Shown: positions 7,670 to 18,045 of the stretch, piece after piece | Position numbering within the stretch: position 1 is the stretch's first letter | Layout: every line of letters starts with the position of its first letter | NCBI GenBank assembly: GCA_963846775.1 | Contig: CAWJXB010000006.1 | Coordinates: 1,426,001-1,490,000 of the forward strand | Direction: 5' to 3' | DNA: 64,000 nucleotides | Source of the DNA: CAVYXA01 sp963846775 | Lineage (GTDB): Bacteria > Verrucomicrobiota > Verrucomicrobiia > Chthoniobacterales > UBA10450 | Program-made: the position numbers and the translations under genes | The notes under the pieces: model-generated | Database searches by the model: none | Told to the model about the DNA's origin: nothing | The model's input: the letters and a program-made list of their open reading frames with translations, nothing else

Positions 7670-10600
7670 CTAGAATTTCTTGGTAAATCGCGTATACACG
7701 AACCGGCCGAGGTTGTCGTAGGTGCTGCCTGGAATGCCGAAGGCATTGCCTAACTCAAACCCAAACTCCTGGGGCGGGTCCTCACCGAAAATATTGTTCA
7801 CACCAACGGTCCACGTGGAGTTGTTGAGGATAGCTTTCCAGCACGGCATCACGTAGGGAATTGGCGCTTCCTTCTCTTTGCCGGCTACTTCCTTGCCACC
7901 CTTCGAGTACCCAGCCACCGGCGCCGCTTCCACCGGAGGACTGAAGATCACGTTATAAGAAAACTGCACGTCTGTGAACCAAGTCGGATGGACATAGTGT
8001 TGCTTGAAGAATCCATCAAACTGCGTGGCATAAAGCTGTTCCCAGAAACCATCAAACAAGTGCACGGTCCCGTTCAGATCGAAGTTGTGCCAGGTCCAGT
8101 CAAGGTTGGTCATGCCCTTCCATTTGACCCAGGCGTCGCCGCTGGTCACGTCCCCGAAGAAGCTACCTTCAAACGGACCATTGTTGGCGCGGCCAGCTAC
8201 CTCTCGGGTTATGGGGCTCCCAGGAAATTGGTATTTGAACGAATCCAGGTAAGTGACCCGGGTCAACCAAGTCCATGTTCCTATGCTCGTCTCCAGTTGA
8301 TACTCAATACCAAGGTCAACACCGCGTGCGTTCTCACGCCCGCCACTTTGAAAAGGGGCTGAAACTCCCGCGAAATTGCCTTCCGGGTCAAACAGAACCG
8401 ATGGCGGACTTGCTAAAGTCGGCGCCGCAGGAGACGTTATGCCCGGATATTTGCCCTCGTTAAACCCTGCAACTATCGTGCTCGGAGAAAGGAACATGAC
8501 AACGCCGGTGCGCTCCACATCCCAAAGATCGACTGTTAGCGTCACGTGGCCGTAGTCGGTCGGAATCCACTTGGGCGTATAAACAATACCGCCAGTCCAT
8601 GTGCGGTCATGTTCCGGCCCGAGGTTGGGGTTGGGGAGCTGCTCGATAGTTGCTTCCGGCTGGGTAACATTTTCGCCGGTGGCGTTGATAGTGCCCCCGA
8701 CTGGCCCCAAAAGAAACCTGGTAGGTCCATTCAATTCGACCAATGACGGCTCGAGGAAGCCTTCACCCCACGTGCTGCGAATCGTGAATTGTTCGTCAAA
8801 TGGCTGCCAGCGTATCCCCACCTTGGGTACCGCCGCGTTGGTACTATTATTTAGGAATTCCTGATACCGGACGCCGGCTGTGAGCTCAAGGGCGTGGAAT
8901 CCAGTTATATTCCAGTTAGGGCTGAAAATTGGAATGCTTGTTTCCGCGTAGATGTTCCACTCTTTCCGACCAGCGTTAACAGGGTCTATTCGGCCGACGC
9001 CCAGTTCTTCCTGAAGGCGGTGTTGATCATCCGGATTGATAGTATACTCTTCCCGGCTAAACCCACCGCCAAAGGCCAGCCCAATGCCGCCCGCGGGCAA
9101 ATCAAACAGGTCGGTCGTGTAAATATTCGTGTCGAATGTGGCCAGCTTGGAGGTGAAAATGTCCCGCGCTCTGTCCGTCGCAAAATTGATCAATGGCTGG
9201 TTGGTTGCGATCGGTACCCGGAAATCATTGAACGGATTGTACGGCGTCGTCTGCCCGATATAATCCGACGAGACTGGATTAAAGAGCGAGTCATTCGCGT
9301 TCAGGATTCGCTCGAAGCGCGGCCCATTGACGCTTTGGATCTGCGAAATCTGCTGGATTTGGCTATACACGAACGCCGAATCGTAGCCCCAGTTTCCGCC
9401 AAACAGCTTGTCGCCTTTTACGCCAGCCGTGAAACGCTCGGCGGTGTTTTCGTTATCGATCAAGCGGTTACCGAAATCCGCGATACGCGCGCGAGAACCG
9501 CCCGAAATGATCTGCTGAAATGGGTTAAATGGATTGTAAGCACCGGCGGGCATTCCAACCTGATCAGGGGTGGGACCGCCGTAGGGTAGGGCTCCAGCGT
9601 GATTGGGCGGGAGGAAGATCACAAAGCTGCCAGGGGTATTGAAATTGCCCGTAGCGTTTGGCGCCAGTTCGTCATGCGTTTTCCCATCAACATAATAAAA
9701 GTCGCTGTAAACCCGGAGTTGATCGTCACAAACCTTGGTTTCGAAAGCCCCGTATCCGCCCCATCGTTCCTGTTCCGGAAAGGAAGTTTGGAACGCGTCA
9801 AAGTTAAAGCCAGGGAGGACGCCCCCGAACCCTCTGGGCCGGTTAATCGTGTCCCCTGTGGGGTGCGAATGTGTTGGCCCTATGAGGTAATCGCTAGCCG
9901 GCGCGAGACCATTGGTGAAGTCTGGCGGCGTGATATATTCGTTCGTTAGGACAATCCCAGGCGGGGGGGTCGGGCCAGGATTTGGTTGTGGGGTGCCATT
10001 GACATTAAATGGATTCGACGCCGCTGCGACCGTCACCTGAAGATTGTACGGACTGGTGTTTGAGCTCAGAAATGGCGGGCGATTGGTATTGCCCCGGTCC
10101 TTGGCGAACATCGAGTTATGATGATAATAAAAGATGTCACCAACCACGCTGGTCTTATCGTCGCCGACACCAAACAGAACGTCGCCAAAGTATTCAGCCG
10201 CATTCTTGTCGAGCGTGTCACCGTACTGAGCGGTCACTTGGGCGCCCCGATAGTCCTTGTACATCTTTAGGTTCACCACGCCCGCTACTGCATCCGCGCC
10301 GTAGGTTGTCGAAGCTCCGTCCTTCAGAATTTCGATGCTCTGAATCGCCGCAACTGGGACAGTCGTCAAATCCACGAAACCGGCGCCCGAGTTGGCGGCG
10401 CCAGGAAATGGCGCGACGCGACGGCCATCAATCAAGACCAGTGAAGCGCCGGGATCAAAACCGCGCAGTGAAATCGAAGCCGTTCCCGCCGGGCCGCCCT
10501 GGCCGGTCGAGTTGTTCTGGACCGGGACGCTGCTGGCCCCGAACACCGGCTGACTCTTGAGAAGGGTTTCCACGGTGCCACCCTGACCCGACTTGTTAAT

Positions 10601-10819
10601 CAGATCGCGGTTGATTGCGAATACCGGATTTGGACCGACCTCTTCCGCAGTCGGAATGAGCGAACCGGTCACAACCACACGCTCGGCTTCGGCCGTGCCG
10701 CCCGCTGGCGAGGCGGCAGGCGCTTGACCGAAAGCGTTAGGCGTGATGAAGCAAATTCCGACTATCGCGACGAGGCCGGCACGGACGAATATTACTTTCT
10801 GCTGTAGATTTTTTCTCAT
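7670..10819 (-). CDS. TonB-dependent receptor, intact, 1049 residues
   Basis: Outer-membrane active transporter of the TonB family. Residues 1-31 form a signal peptide (ending NAFG, then QAPAAS). The plug begins at VVVTGSLIPTAEEVGPNPV and includes ISLRGFDPGASLVLIDGRRV, QSIEILKDGASTTYGADAVAGVVNL and YRGAQVTAQYGD. The rest is a long beta-barrel ending in FTKKF, with the C-terminal phenylalanine needed for outer-membrane insertion. Long proline/glycine-rich extracellular loops are present; the ligand cannot be named. GGAG lies 6 bp before the ATG. A promoter with phased A-tracts lies upstream, a terminator follows, and a small plug-like secreted protein is next downstream. Confidence 0.93.
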   Translation of the reverse strand: MRKNLQQKVIFVRAGLVAIVGICFITPNAFGQAPAASPAGGTAEAERVVVTGSLIPTAEEVGPNPVFAINRDLINKSGQGGTVETLLKSQPVFGASSVPVQNNSTGQGGPAGTASISLRGFDPGASLVLIDGRRVAPFPGAANSGAGFVDLTTVPVAAIQSIEILKDGASTTYGADAVAGVVNLKMYKDYRGAQVTAQYGDTLDKNAAEYFGDVLFGVGDDKTSVVGDIFYYHHNSMFAKDRGNTNRPPFLSSNTSPYNLQVTVAAASNPFNVNGTPQPNPGPTPPPGIVLTNEYITPPDFTNGLAPASDYLIGPTHSHPTGDTINRPRGFGGVLPGFNFDAFQTSFPEQERWGGYGAFETKVCDDQLRVYSDFYYVDGKTHDELAPNATGNFNTPGSFVIFLPPNHAGALPYGGPTPDQVGMPAGAYNPFNPFQQIISGGSRARIADFGNRLIDNENTAERFTAGVKGDKLFGGNWGYDSAFVYSQIQQISQIQSVNGPRFERILNANDSLFNPVSSDYIGQTTPYNPFNDFRVPIATNQPLINFATDRARDIFTSKLATFDTNIYTTDLFDLPAGGIGLAFGGGFSREEYTINPDDQHRLQEELGVGRIDPVNAGRKEWNIYAETSIPIFSPNWNITGFHALELTAGVRYQEFLNNSTNAAVPKVGIRWQPFDEQFTIRSTWGEGFLEPSLVELNGPTRFLLGPVGGTINATGENVTQPEATIEQLPNPNLGPEHDRTWTGGIVYTPKWIPTDYGHVTLTVDLWDVERTGVVMFLSPSTIVAGFNEGKYPGITSPAAPTLASPPSVLFDPEGNFAGVSAPFQSGGRENARGVDLGIEYQLETSIGTWTWLTRVTYLDSFKYQFPGSPITREVAGRANNGPFEGSFFGDVTSGDAWVKWKGMTNLDWTWHNFDLNGTVHLFDGFWEQLYATQFDGFFKQHYVHPTWFTDVQFSYNVIFSPPVEAAPVAGYSKGGKEVAGKEKEAPIPYVMPCWKAILNNSTWTVGVNNIFGEDPPQEFGFELGNAFGIPGSTYDNLGRFVYTRFTKKF

Positions 10820-10853
10820 GGGGTTCTCCTTGGTTTGGCTGGGGTTTCGCTAG

Positions 10854-10912
10854 GGATTAATGAAGATTTCCCGATCTGACAAGAGTTTTTTTAAGTTTTT
10901 TTAAACTTTTTT
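10854..10912 (-). promoter_or_regulatory. Promoter of the TonB-receptor gene with three phased A-tracts
   Basis: On the minus strand TTGTCA (10877-10882) is followed after 17 bp by TAATCC (10854-10859). Upstream are three A-tracts of 6-7 bp centred near 10889, 10899 and 10909, about one helical turn apart, which implies intrinsic bending or an UP-like element. The same arrangement precedes the second receptor gene at 17814-17873. Confidence 0.6.
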
Positions 10913-11209
10913 GAAAACAAATGGCCACCCGTTGTCGGACCGAGGATCCCCATGGAGACAGATTCAGCGCGAGAAACATTACGTGCACTCGCACGTTAAA
11001 GCCAAATCTCGAGTTCTCGGAAAGGCGAAACAAAGACGCAAGATCCAAACCTCAACCTTCCATTTTTCCGCCGTTTCCGCCGCCGCGCTAAATTCGGCAG
11101 CGTTCTTTAATCAAGCGTGTCTTCACGCAAACGCGCGTGATCGAAATCCGACAGGAAAAGTTCGCGATCACGAGACGCGCTCGCCGGCGCCGAATGCTTT
11201 CGGGTACGT

Positions 11210-11535
11210 GTTTGGCGGCAAAGGCGCGACTTCATATTCAAGTCCGCCACCGGACGGATTCGCCGTGGCGAACCTGGCGCAGCGCCCCAGGATTCGTGAT
11301 CCGTGGAAATCTAGCGCTGAAGGCGTGATTCATTTTGGTGTCGACGTTGCTATTTCGATCCAATTCGGCGAGCGCGATGTTTTTTGCACCGGAGCATCAA
11401 CCAGCGCGCTGAATCGCGCTTTCAGCGCTCGGTCTTGCGTGATTCGAATCCCTGGGGCAAATGCCCCAGGCTCTGATGAGATAGCGCCTCTGGCGCTAAA
11501 CACGCACGCTTTCGGGTGCTACCAGAGCGGGGATC
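11210..11535. repeat. Long nested palindromic element, copy A
   Basis: The 850 bp between the receptor promoter and the next gene (to 11669) hold no convincing gene. The main content is this mirror-like element: an AAAGGCGC word, a CGCCCCAGG block, AGCGCTGAAGGCGTGATTCA, a spacer of about 80 bp, then TGAATCGCGCTTTCAGCGCT, CCTGGGGC-AAAT-GCCCCAGG and AGCGCCTCTGGCGCT. The same order and inversion is seen at 34186-34434 and, decayed, at 18046-18250. Confidence 0.75.
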
Positions 11536-11669
11536 TGTCGCGCTCTGATTTTGTTAGAAAGAAAAACAGCGCACAATAAAATGGCTAGTGTGGCTCTGCA
11601 AAAACCAAACACCACACGCTCGCCATTCGATGAATGGCTTTGCCACAGAACCGGAAAATCAGCAATTAA

Positions 11670-11969
11670 TTAGCGGCCGTGAAACGATCTGATGCTCGGG
11701 TCGAGCGACAGCATGCCGGCAACGGATGTTGCCCCATTGGCGTGCAAGTCACTGCCCTGCATGATCGACACTGGCGACGCGCTATTAACGATTGAGCCGC
11801 GAAGCACGACGCGTTCGGGAATGTTGCTTCCGGTGAGCTTCGTGTAAACCACAGCTCTCCACTCTTTGTATCCCGTCTTATCTTTCTCTCCCGCCGCGGC
11901 CGCGCTCAGCACGAAACTCATGCAGGCGACCCCGACAAGAGACCTCCAAACAAACGATGTGAGTTTCAT
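11670..11969 (-). CDS. Small secreted protein resembling the start of a TonB-receptor plug (copy 2)
   Basis: This 99-residue paralogue of the 7096-7386 product has a signal peptide (a hydrophobic core ending SAAAAG), then YTKLTGSNIPERVVLRG, SASPVSIM and GATSVAGMLSLDPS, ending FHGR. The shared pattern TGSxIPxRV, ASPxxI, G-x5-G-x-L-x2-DPS is that of a TonB plug N-terminus. It lies about 200 bp downstream of a relic TonB-receptor 3' end (12172-12236) on the same strand, the same arrangement as copy 1 after its receptor. Function unknown. Confidence 0.65.
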   Translation of the reverse strand: MKLTSFVWRSLVGVACMSFVLSAAAAGEKDKTGYKEWRAVVYTKLTGSNIPERVVLRGSIVNSASPVSIMQGSDLHANGATSVAGMLSLDPSIRSFHGR

Positions 11970-12171
11970 ATGCTCTAATGATACGCCCAGCGCTCAAACA
12001 GGTCAATGCCAATAAAGCGTCAGAATCGGCCATGGGTCGGGCGTTGAATTCATTGTGCAGCGAGTCGATCGGGTAGCGCGTGCATCACGCACGTTGACGA
12101 GCCGCGTCCTCGCGATCGCGAACTTGCGCCGCCCAAGTTCGCTTTCGATGTTCCATAGAATCTCTTCATCA

Positions 12172-12236
12172 CTTAAAGTAGATGAAGCGGCCAAGGAGTC
12201 GTAAGCGGGGCGGTTCGTCGAGCTGCTTCCGCCTTC
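12172..12236 (-). pseudogene. Relic of a TonB-dependent receptor 3' end
   Basis: Read on the minus strand, and restoring one lost base, this segment encodes GSSSTNRPAYDSLGRFIYFK followed by a stop. That matches the C-terminus of the receptor at 14648-17779 (SSTNLAAYDPFGRFLYFEV). Nucleotide identity is roughly 70 percent over about 60 bp. No more of the receptor is visible upstream, where the TMTC-like gene begins on the other strand. The flanking gaps 11970-12171 and 12237-12381 contain nothing else I can support. Confidence 0.6.
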
Positions 12237-12381
12237 AACGGTTCGCGGATCCCGTAGGCATTAGATAATGATTGCTATCCATAAATCTGCATCAAACTTG
12301 CGCGTTGACAGCACCGAAGCGGTCGCTTAGACGCGATGAACCCAAATACATGTCCCGTTAAACACGGGAAAATCGGCCGGA

Positions 12382-14494
12382 ATGCACGTTAAGCAAACAA
12401 AAGCGAAGAAATCGATACGGCATGCTTCTCACCTTGGGAACCGACAGCCACCTCGAACATTATCGCACGCGATTCTTGTCGGCGTGTTGATTTTATTCGT
12501 TGCGATCGCCTATCACTCCGTCTGGCATTTCGGTTTTATTTGGGATGACGAGTCGCATCTGACGAGGAATGCGTGCATCGTCGGCCCGCTCGGCTTCAAA
12601 GACATCTGGAGCACAGCGAGGGCAGTGTATTATCCACTGGTTTTAACCAGTTTCTGGATTCAACACGCGTTATGGGGATTGAATCCCATGCCGTATCACC
12701 TGGTGAATGTGGCGATGCATACAGCGTGTGCGCTTCTGCTGTGGCGAGTGCTTGAGCAGCTGAAGATCAAGGGCGCGTGGCTCGGGGCCGCGATTTGGGC
12801 TCTGCACCCGGTTCAAGTGGAGTCGGTCGCTTGGATCACAGAATTAAAAAATACGCAATCATGCTTTTTTTATCTGGCGTCGATCTGGTTCTTTCTTAAG
12901 TGGCGGGAGAGTGGAGGACTGGGAACGGGACGTCGGGCTTGGTCGAATTACAGCATATCCCTGGTTTGCGCTGTAGCCGCGATGTTGAGCAAATCGTCCA
13001 CTGTGATGTTGCCGGTTGTCTTGGCGCTCTGCTGGTGGTGGAATGAAGGCAGGTGGCGCTGGTCCAACGCGATAAAACTGATTCCATTCCTGGCTGTGTC
13101 GGTCGCGGCGGCGGTATGGACTGTGTGGGAGCAAAAATTCCACAGTGGCGCGCTTGGTGCGGAGTGGTCCCAGACATCGCCGGCCCGCCTGATCATCGCC
13201 GGGCGCGACATTTGGTTTTACCTCGGAAAACTGCTCTGGCCGCACCCGCTCATCTTCATCTATCCACGTTGGCAGATCGATCCGTCGCGGCCGATCGCTT
13301 ATGTTCCAGCGCTTGCCGCTATTGTCGCGCTGGCCGCGCTCTGGTGGAAACGCAACGGTCCGCTGCGTCCGGTCTTTTTTGCGGCCATTTACTTTGTTGT
13401 TTCTCTTTTTCCTGTGCTTGGATTCTTCAACGTTTACTTCTTCCGTTACTCCTTCGTTGGCGATCATTTTCAGTATCTCGCCAGCATTGGGCCACTATGT
13501 TTGATCGGGGCTGGCGTTACAGCGGCAGCGGACCTACTTGGAAAATGGCAAAGCCGAGTGGCACAACCTGCTGCCGGTCTGCTCTTGTTATTGCTGACAG
13601 GACTGGCAATGCAGCAGAGTCCGGTCTACCGGAATGTCGAAGTGCTGTGGCGGGACACTCTCGAGAAGAATCCGGCAGCTTGGATGGCTCAGAACAATCT
13701 GGCCAACCTGTTGATGGACGAAGGGAGGTGGGTCGAGGCCCGACCACATCTGGAAGTAGCCTCGCGGACCGCGCCGAACAGGTGGGAGACACAATACAAT
13801 CTCGGGTACGCGTCGATAATGCTCGGTCACATTGAAGAGTCCCTACCCTACTTTCGTCAGGCGATCCAACTCGACGAGGTTCATGCTGAGACTCATCACA
13901 ATCTTGGCAAAGCGCTCTTGCTACTGAAGCGTTACGACGAGGCCAATTTCCATCTGCGGCGAGCCTTGGAAATAGACCCTGCCTACATTCCGGCTTACAC
14001 CGATCTTGGAACGTTACTGCTTCAGTTGGGCCGTCCGGACGACTCCCTGACCGAATTGCAACAGGCTCTAAAAATCAATCCGAATTACCGACTTGCGCAC
14101 TATAGTATTGCGAACACTTTATCGTATTTGAGGCGCGGCGGATGGGGCCGTTTCTCACCTGAAAAAAGCTATCTCTTTGGAACCCGCAACTGCGGAAGGA
14201 AACAGGACCGCAGCGTGGATGCTGGCAACCGCGCACGATGACCGTGTCCGCGATGGCTCCCGAGCCGTTCAATTCGCGGAGCGGGCTAACGATCTTACAC
14301 GGGGCCAGAGCCCACTGGTCCTTGCAACTCTGGCTGCTGCGTACGCGGAAGCAGGTCGTTTTCCGGAGGCGACACGCACTGCTGAGAAAGCGTTGGAGCT
14401 GGCCAGCACCACGGGCGCGAATTCGCTCGTGGAACCAATTCGCGCTCAGTTGGAGTCCTATCAGGCCGGAGAGCCGACGCGGCAATCGTATTGA
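12382..14494 (+). pseudogene. TMTC-like membrane protein with TPRs, frameshifted near the 3' end
   Basis: The main frame (12382-14241, 619 codons) encodes about ten membrane helices and then TPRs. An early FIWDDESHLTRN loop, WALHPVQVESVAWITELKN and SLFPVLGFFNVYFFRYSFVGDHFQYLASIG are typical of bacterial relatives of TMTC O-mannosyltransferases, in which the early acidic loop is catalytic in GT-C enzymes. TPRs follow from about residue 435. Near 14130 the frame is lost: the natural continuation (DGAVSHLKKAISLEPATAEG and a last TPR) is open in another frame and ends at 14494. One indel separates the parts, so this is either an inactivating mutation or an assembly error. Receptor fragments flank it on the opposite strand. 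Confidence 0.7.
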
Positions 14495-14597
14495 GCGACA
14501 GCAAAACGCACGAGTCTCTTGCCTGCCCATGTGCCGTGCTCCGCTGGACGGCTGGCGGTGGAGTTGCGCGTGGCCGGCATTCATTGCCGTACAAGCA

Positions 14598-14625
14598 AAC
14601 AGCCCCGAATGCTTTCGGGGCTGTT
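14598..14625. terminator. Bidirectional terminator between convergent genes
   Basis: A perfect 12-bp stem (AACAGCCCCGAA and its complement) with a TGCT loop lies between the stop of the plus-strand TMTC-like gene and the stop of the minus-strand receptor gene. Its placement suits termination from both sides, although the flanking T-runs are short. Confidence 0.7.
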
Positions 14626-14647
14626 GCAAGTTCGCTGTTCGTGTTCC

Positions 14648-17600
14648 TTAGAATTTCTTGACCACCTCGAAATAGAGGAAGCGACCAAACGGATCGTAGG
14701 CCGCGAGGTTTGTTGAGCTGTTTGCGCCGATCACGATCGGGGGACCTGCTTGCAACATGTTGTTGCAGCCGACCGTCAACGTCACACCGTTTAGCCAGTT
14801 CTGGACCGACCAGCACGAGGGTGAAAACACGCCGGGCACCACGGCCTTTTTGTCCACGACGGATTTGCCGTCCTTCATGGCCGGAGCCTGGGCCGCACCT
14901 TCGGGCGCTGGGAAGCTGAAGATGTACGACAACTGCCCATCCAGCGTGAAATAAGAATCTACAAGCTGAAACGTGTTTTGATTATCCGTTTCCGGATCAC
15001 CGGATAATGCGTTCCGCATCTCCGGGAAGTAGTGTCCAGTCAAGTCAAGCCGGAAATCGCCGGGCCCAAGATGGAATGTGTGTTCCAGCAACATCGTGAT
15101 GCTGTAGTCCGGATAGAAGCCGAAGCCTTCATCACCGATTAAACCGTTGATGTTGTAGTAGCGCGAATCGGGCGTGGTTCTCAGATTGTGGGACTGGAAC
15201 ACAGTCGCTCTGACATCAAGCAGCAGCGATCCCGCGTTCAACCCGACCAGAGTCTGTAAATCCGCGTTGTATGAGGCTTCAAGATCCCATCCCTCAACCC
15301 GTTCTGCACCGATATTGCGGTTCGTGTTGATATAATACACGGCAGCCATATTACCGACCAACTGGAATGGCGCCGTCACTGGTACGGAACCGGAGCGCCC
15401 CGGGAAGTTGTTAAAACCGACCAGACTAGCATACGGCGAAGCCGGACCGAGATTATTCACGCTATTGAGGATCGTACTATCCGGGAGCACTGAGACGATC
15501 AATTGCTGGAGTGTCCAGAAATAATCGGCACGGATGGTGAACCGTCCCGGAACCCAGCTGGGACTATAAACCACGCCAGCAGTCCAGTTTTGAGCTGTCG
15601 ATGGAACCAAGTCCGGATTTGACCCGGTGAGTACCTGCGCCTGGTCCTGAGTCTCACTCATACCCGTATTCGGATTGAACAACGAAATGCTCGACGAGAA
15701 GCCCTGGCTCTGGGGACCAAAGAGGGAGTAAAGGTCCGGCGCGATGAAAGAATTGCCGTAGGTGCCGCGCAGCGTGAGGTCTTTGATCGGCTGATAGCGC
15801 AGCATTACTTTCGGCACCTTTGAATCCTCGGATATCCCTTCGATGGTTTGATATCGCCCTTGTAACGTCAGCTCCAGGCTGTACATCCACGGAACACTCA
15901 TCTGCGGACCAACGATTGGAATCTTCACCTCTCCGGCTGCCGCGAAGGTGTACCTCCCGGCTTGAATTTCTCCGACAGGGACCGAGCCGATGAAGATCTC
16001 CGGTGAATCATTTATTTTGAACCCTTCAACATAGTATTGTGGCGCAAACGCGACACTGACCGGTCCACCGGGCAAGTTGAACACATCGCCCCGGATTACG
16101 GCATCAAAGGAGCGGAGATACGAATTCTGCGCGCGAATGTTGCTGCCGAAGATGGAGTTGAAGTTCTCCGGCGTGATCGACCTCGCTCCGTCGTGGACCG
16201 GATCGAGTGCGAAGAAGTCCAATGTCGTGCCCGGGATCGGAATTGGGCTGCCATTGCGGCGTCTATTGCGCCAAAATGAGGCTAGTTCAAGACGGGAGCA
16301 TTGACCAGATTCCGGTTCACGAAATCAATCGAGTAATGGCTATAATGAAAAGTGCCTTCGGCATACCAGTTGCCATGGTCGGCGTCTGTGATCTGCGATT
16401 TCAACCCGCCTAAGAGACGATAGAAGTCGCTGTCATTAGTGAAGATTCGCGGATTGCTTTGATAGCGATTGGCGGCCGTCAAACGGAATGGTCCGGAGAT
16501 GGTATTCCCATCAATCGACAACTGGAATGGCGTATAAGGAGCCCGAAGTCCAGTATTGTCCTCAAGCATCCCTGTGGCCGGATTATAATTGAACATCGCT
16601 GGGAATCAGAACACCCGTTGCATTGCTGAGCGGCTGAGCGTTCAGATCGTTTTCTGTATGAATATGAGCAAACATGAAGCTCCCGTAAGCCTCCAATTGC
16701 GGGCCACAGATTTGATGATTGAAAAAGGCATAGGCATTCTGCCTTGATTCATCCAAGGTGCTCGTCGGTTTCTGACTCAAATCATAAGATACGACTTCGC
16801 CGGTGCTGGCAGCACGATAAACACCCAAGCCCGCCAATTGCTCGTACCCATTACTATTTCCGCTCATCAACGTGCTCACCGGTATGCTGCGAGTGTCAAC
16901 GCGGTCCAGCGGCGAGTTAATACTCGCTCCGGCGGGCCAATTAGCCGGACTCAGGTTGTCGATCAGGTAGAAATGGCCTCCATCAAGTGAAGGTGTCGAG
17001 TCACGACCGACACCGGCAAAAGTCGTAGTTTGACCGCCGAGAAACCCAAGGGGCGGCGACGAAAAGGCCCGTTGGCTTTGAAAAAGCGCAGTCCTATCAT
17101 AGTATTCGGCTCCGGCGACGATGTGAGTCGTGTCGTTACCGGTTCCAGCCAACACCCACGCCTGATGCTCAGGCACGGCGGAGTCGATCGTCGTTCCGTA
17201 GTGATAACCCACCTCCAGACCGGTGAAATTATCCCGCATAAAGATGTTGACCACGCCGCCGACAGCATCCGAACCATAGATCGCTGAGGCGCCATCCTTC
17301 AGGATGTCGATATGATCGATCAGTCTGACGGGGATGACTTTGACATCGGCAAAAATAAAGTTACCGGCAGCGATGGCGGCTGAATCGACATAACGCTGAT
17401 CGTTAATCAACACCAACGTAGGCAGACCGCGAATCGACAGAATCCCGCCGCCCTGAGTGGCGCCGCTGGCAATGTTCGCATTGGTCGATCCCAGGTTGCC
17501 CGCGCCGATGAAGTCCGGGTTGCGCTTGGTCAGCACACTCAGAATGTCGGTGCTCTGGCCGCTGCTCCTAATGTCCTGCTGACTCATTATGTCTATGGGA

Positions 17601-17779
17601 TTGGCCGTCACTTCTTCCGCAGTAGGAATGAGTGAACCGGTAACGACCACGCGCTCGGCTTCGGCCGTGCCGGCCGGGGCTTGAGCGTTGGCGGTGATCG
17701 CCATGAACAGGGGGAATCCAACGCCAGCCGCGAAGGCCAGACGCCCGAATCCGAGTTTATTCAATACGTTTGATATCAT
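14648..17779 (-). pseudogene. TonB-dependent receptor interrupted by two compensating frameshifts
   Basis: Three consecutive open segments form one receptor of about 1043 residues, close to the 1049 of its neighbour. Segment 1 (to 16583) has the signal peptide, VVVTGSLIPTAEEV and the plug (HIDILKDGASAIYGSDAVGGVVNI). Segment 2 (16596-16282) is read in a shifted frame. Segment 3 (16222-14648) returns to the first frame and ends FEVVKKF. An extra C in a CCC run near 16600 and a lost base near 16287 explain both shifts. Translation probably starts at ATG 17779, preceded by GGAG at 6 bp; the longer open frame to 17842 would begin inside the -35 box. Real decay and homopolymer error are both possible. 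Confidence 0.85.
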
Positions 17780-17813
17780 TTGTTTCTCCATGAGTTGGGT
17801 TAGGTTTGCGTAG

Positions 17814-17873
17814 GGATTAATCAACGTTTGGGGGTCTGACAAGGTTTTTTTTCACTTTTTTTCACTTTTTTTT
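17814..17873 (-). promoter_or_regulatory. Promoter of the second TonB-receptor gene with phased A-tracts
   Basis: TTGTCA (17837-17842) and TAATCC (17814-17819) on the minus strand are 17 bp apart, exactly as at the first receptor. Three A-tracts of 7-8 bp are centred near 17848, 17859 and 17869, a 10.5-bp period. The bases between the boxes differ from copy 1 except near the ends, which suggests that the boxes and tracts are what is conserved. Confidence 0.6.
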
Positions 17874-18045
17874 GAACGAGGAATAGAAGGCATTTGTCGT
17901 GCCGAATCCCCGTTTTTCTGTCTTTTTATCGGTTTTTGCGCCGGCCGCCTAGAAAAAAATTCAGAAATTTTTGAACGCTGGCAGCGGCGAAATTGGCCTC
18001 GTGCCAACGTGAAACTCCCGTGCGCCCAACGGGTTCTTGTATCCG

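Noticed and set aside
10009..10560. 183-codon plus-strand frame inside the intact receptor gene
   Set aside because: Arginine/serine/proline-rich composition, no start context and no family pattern; opposite a well-conserved receptor.
11584..11660. Possible hairpin with GGCT-TGCCACAGA words upstream of the plug-like gene stop
   Set aside because: Only short, poorly matched complementarity; no T-run and no second copy found.
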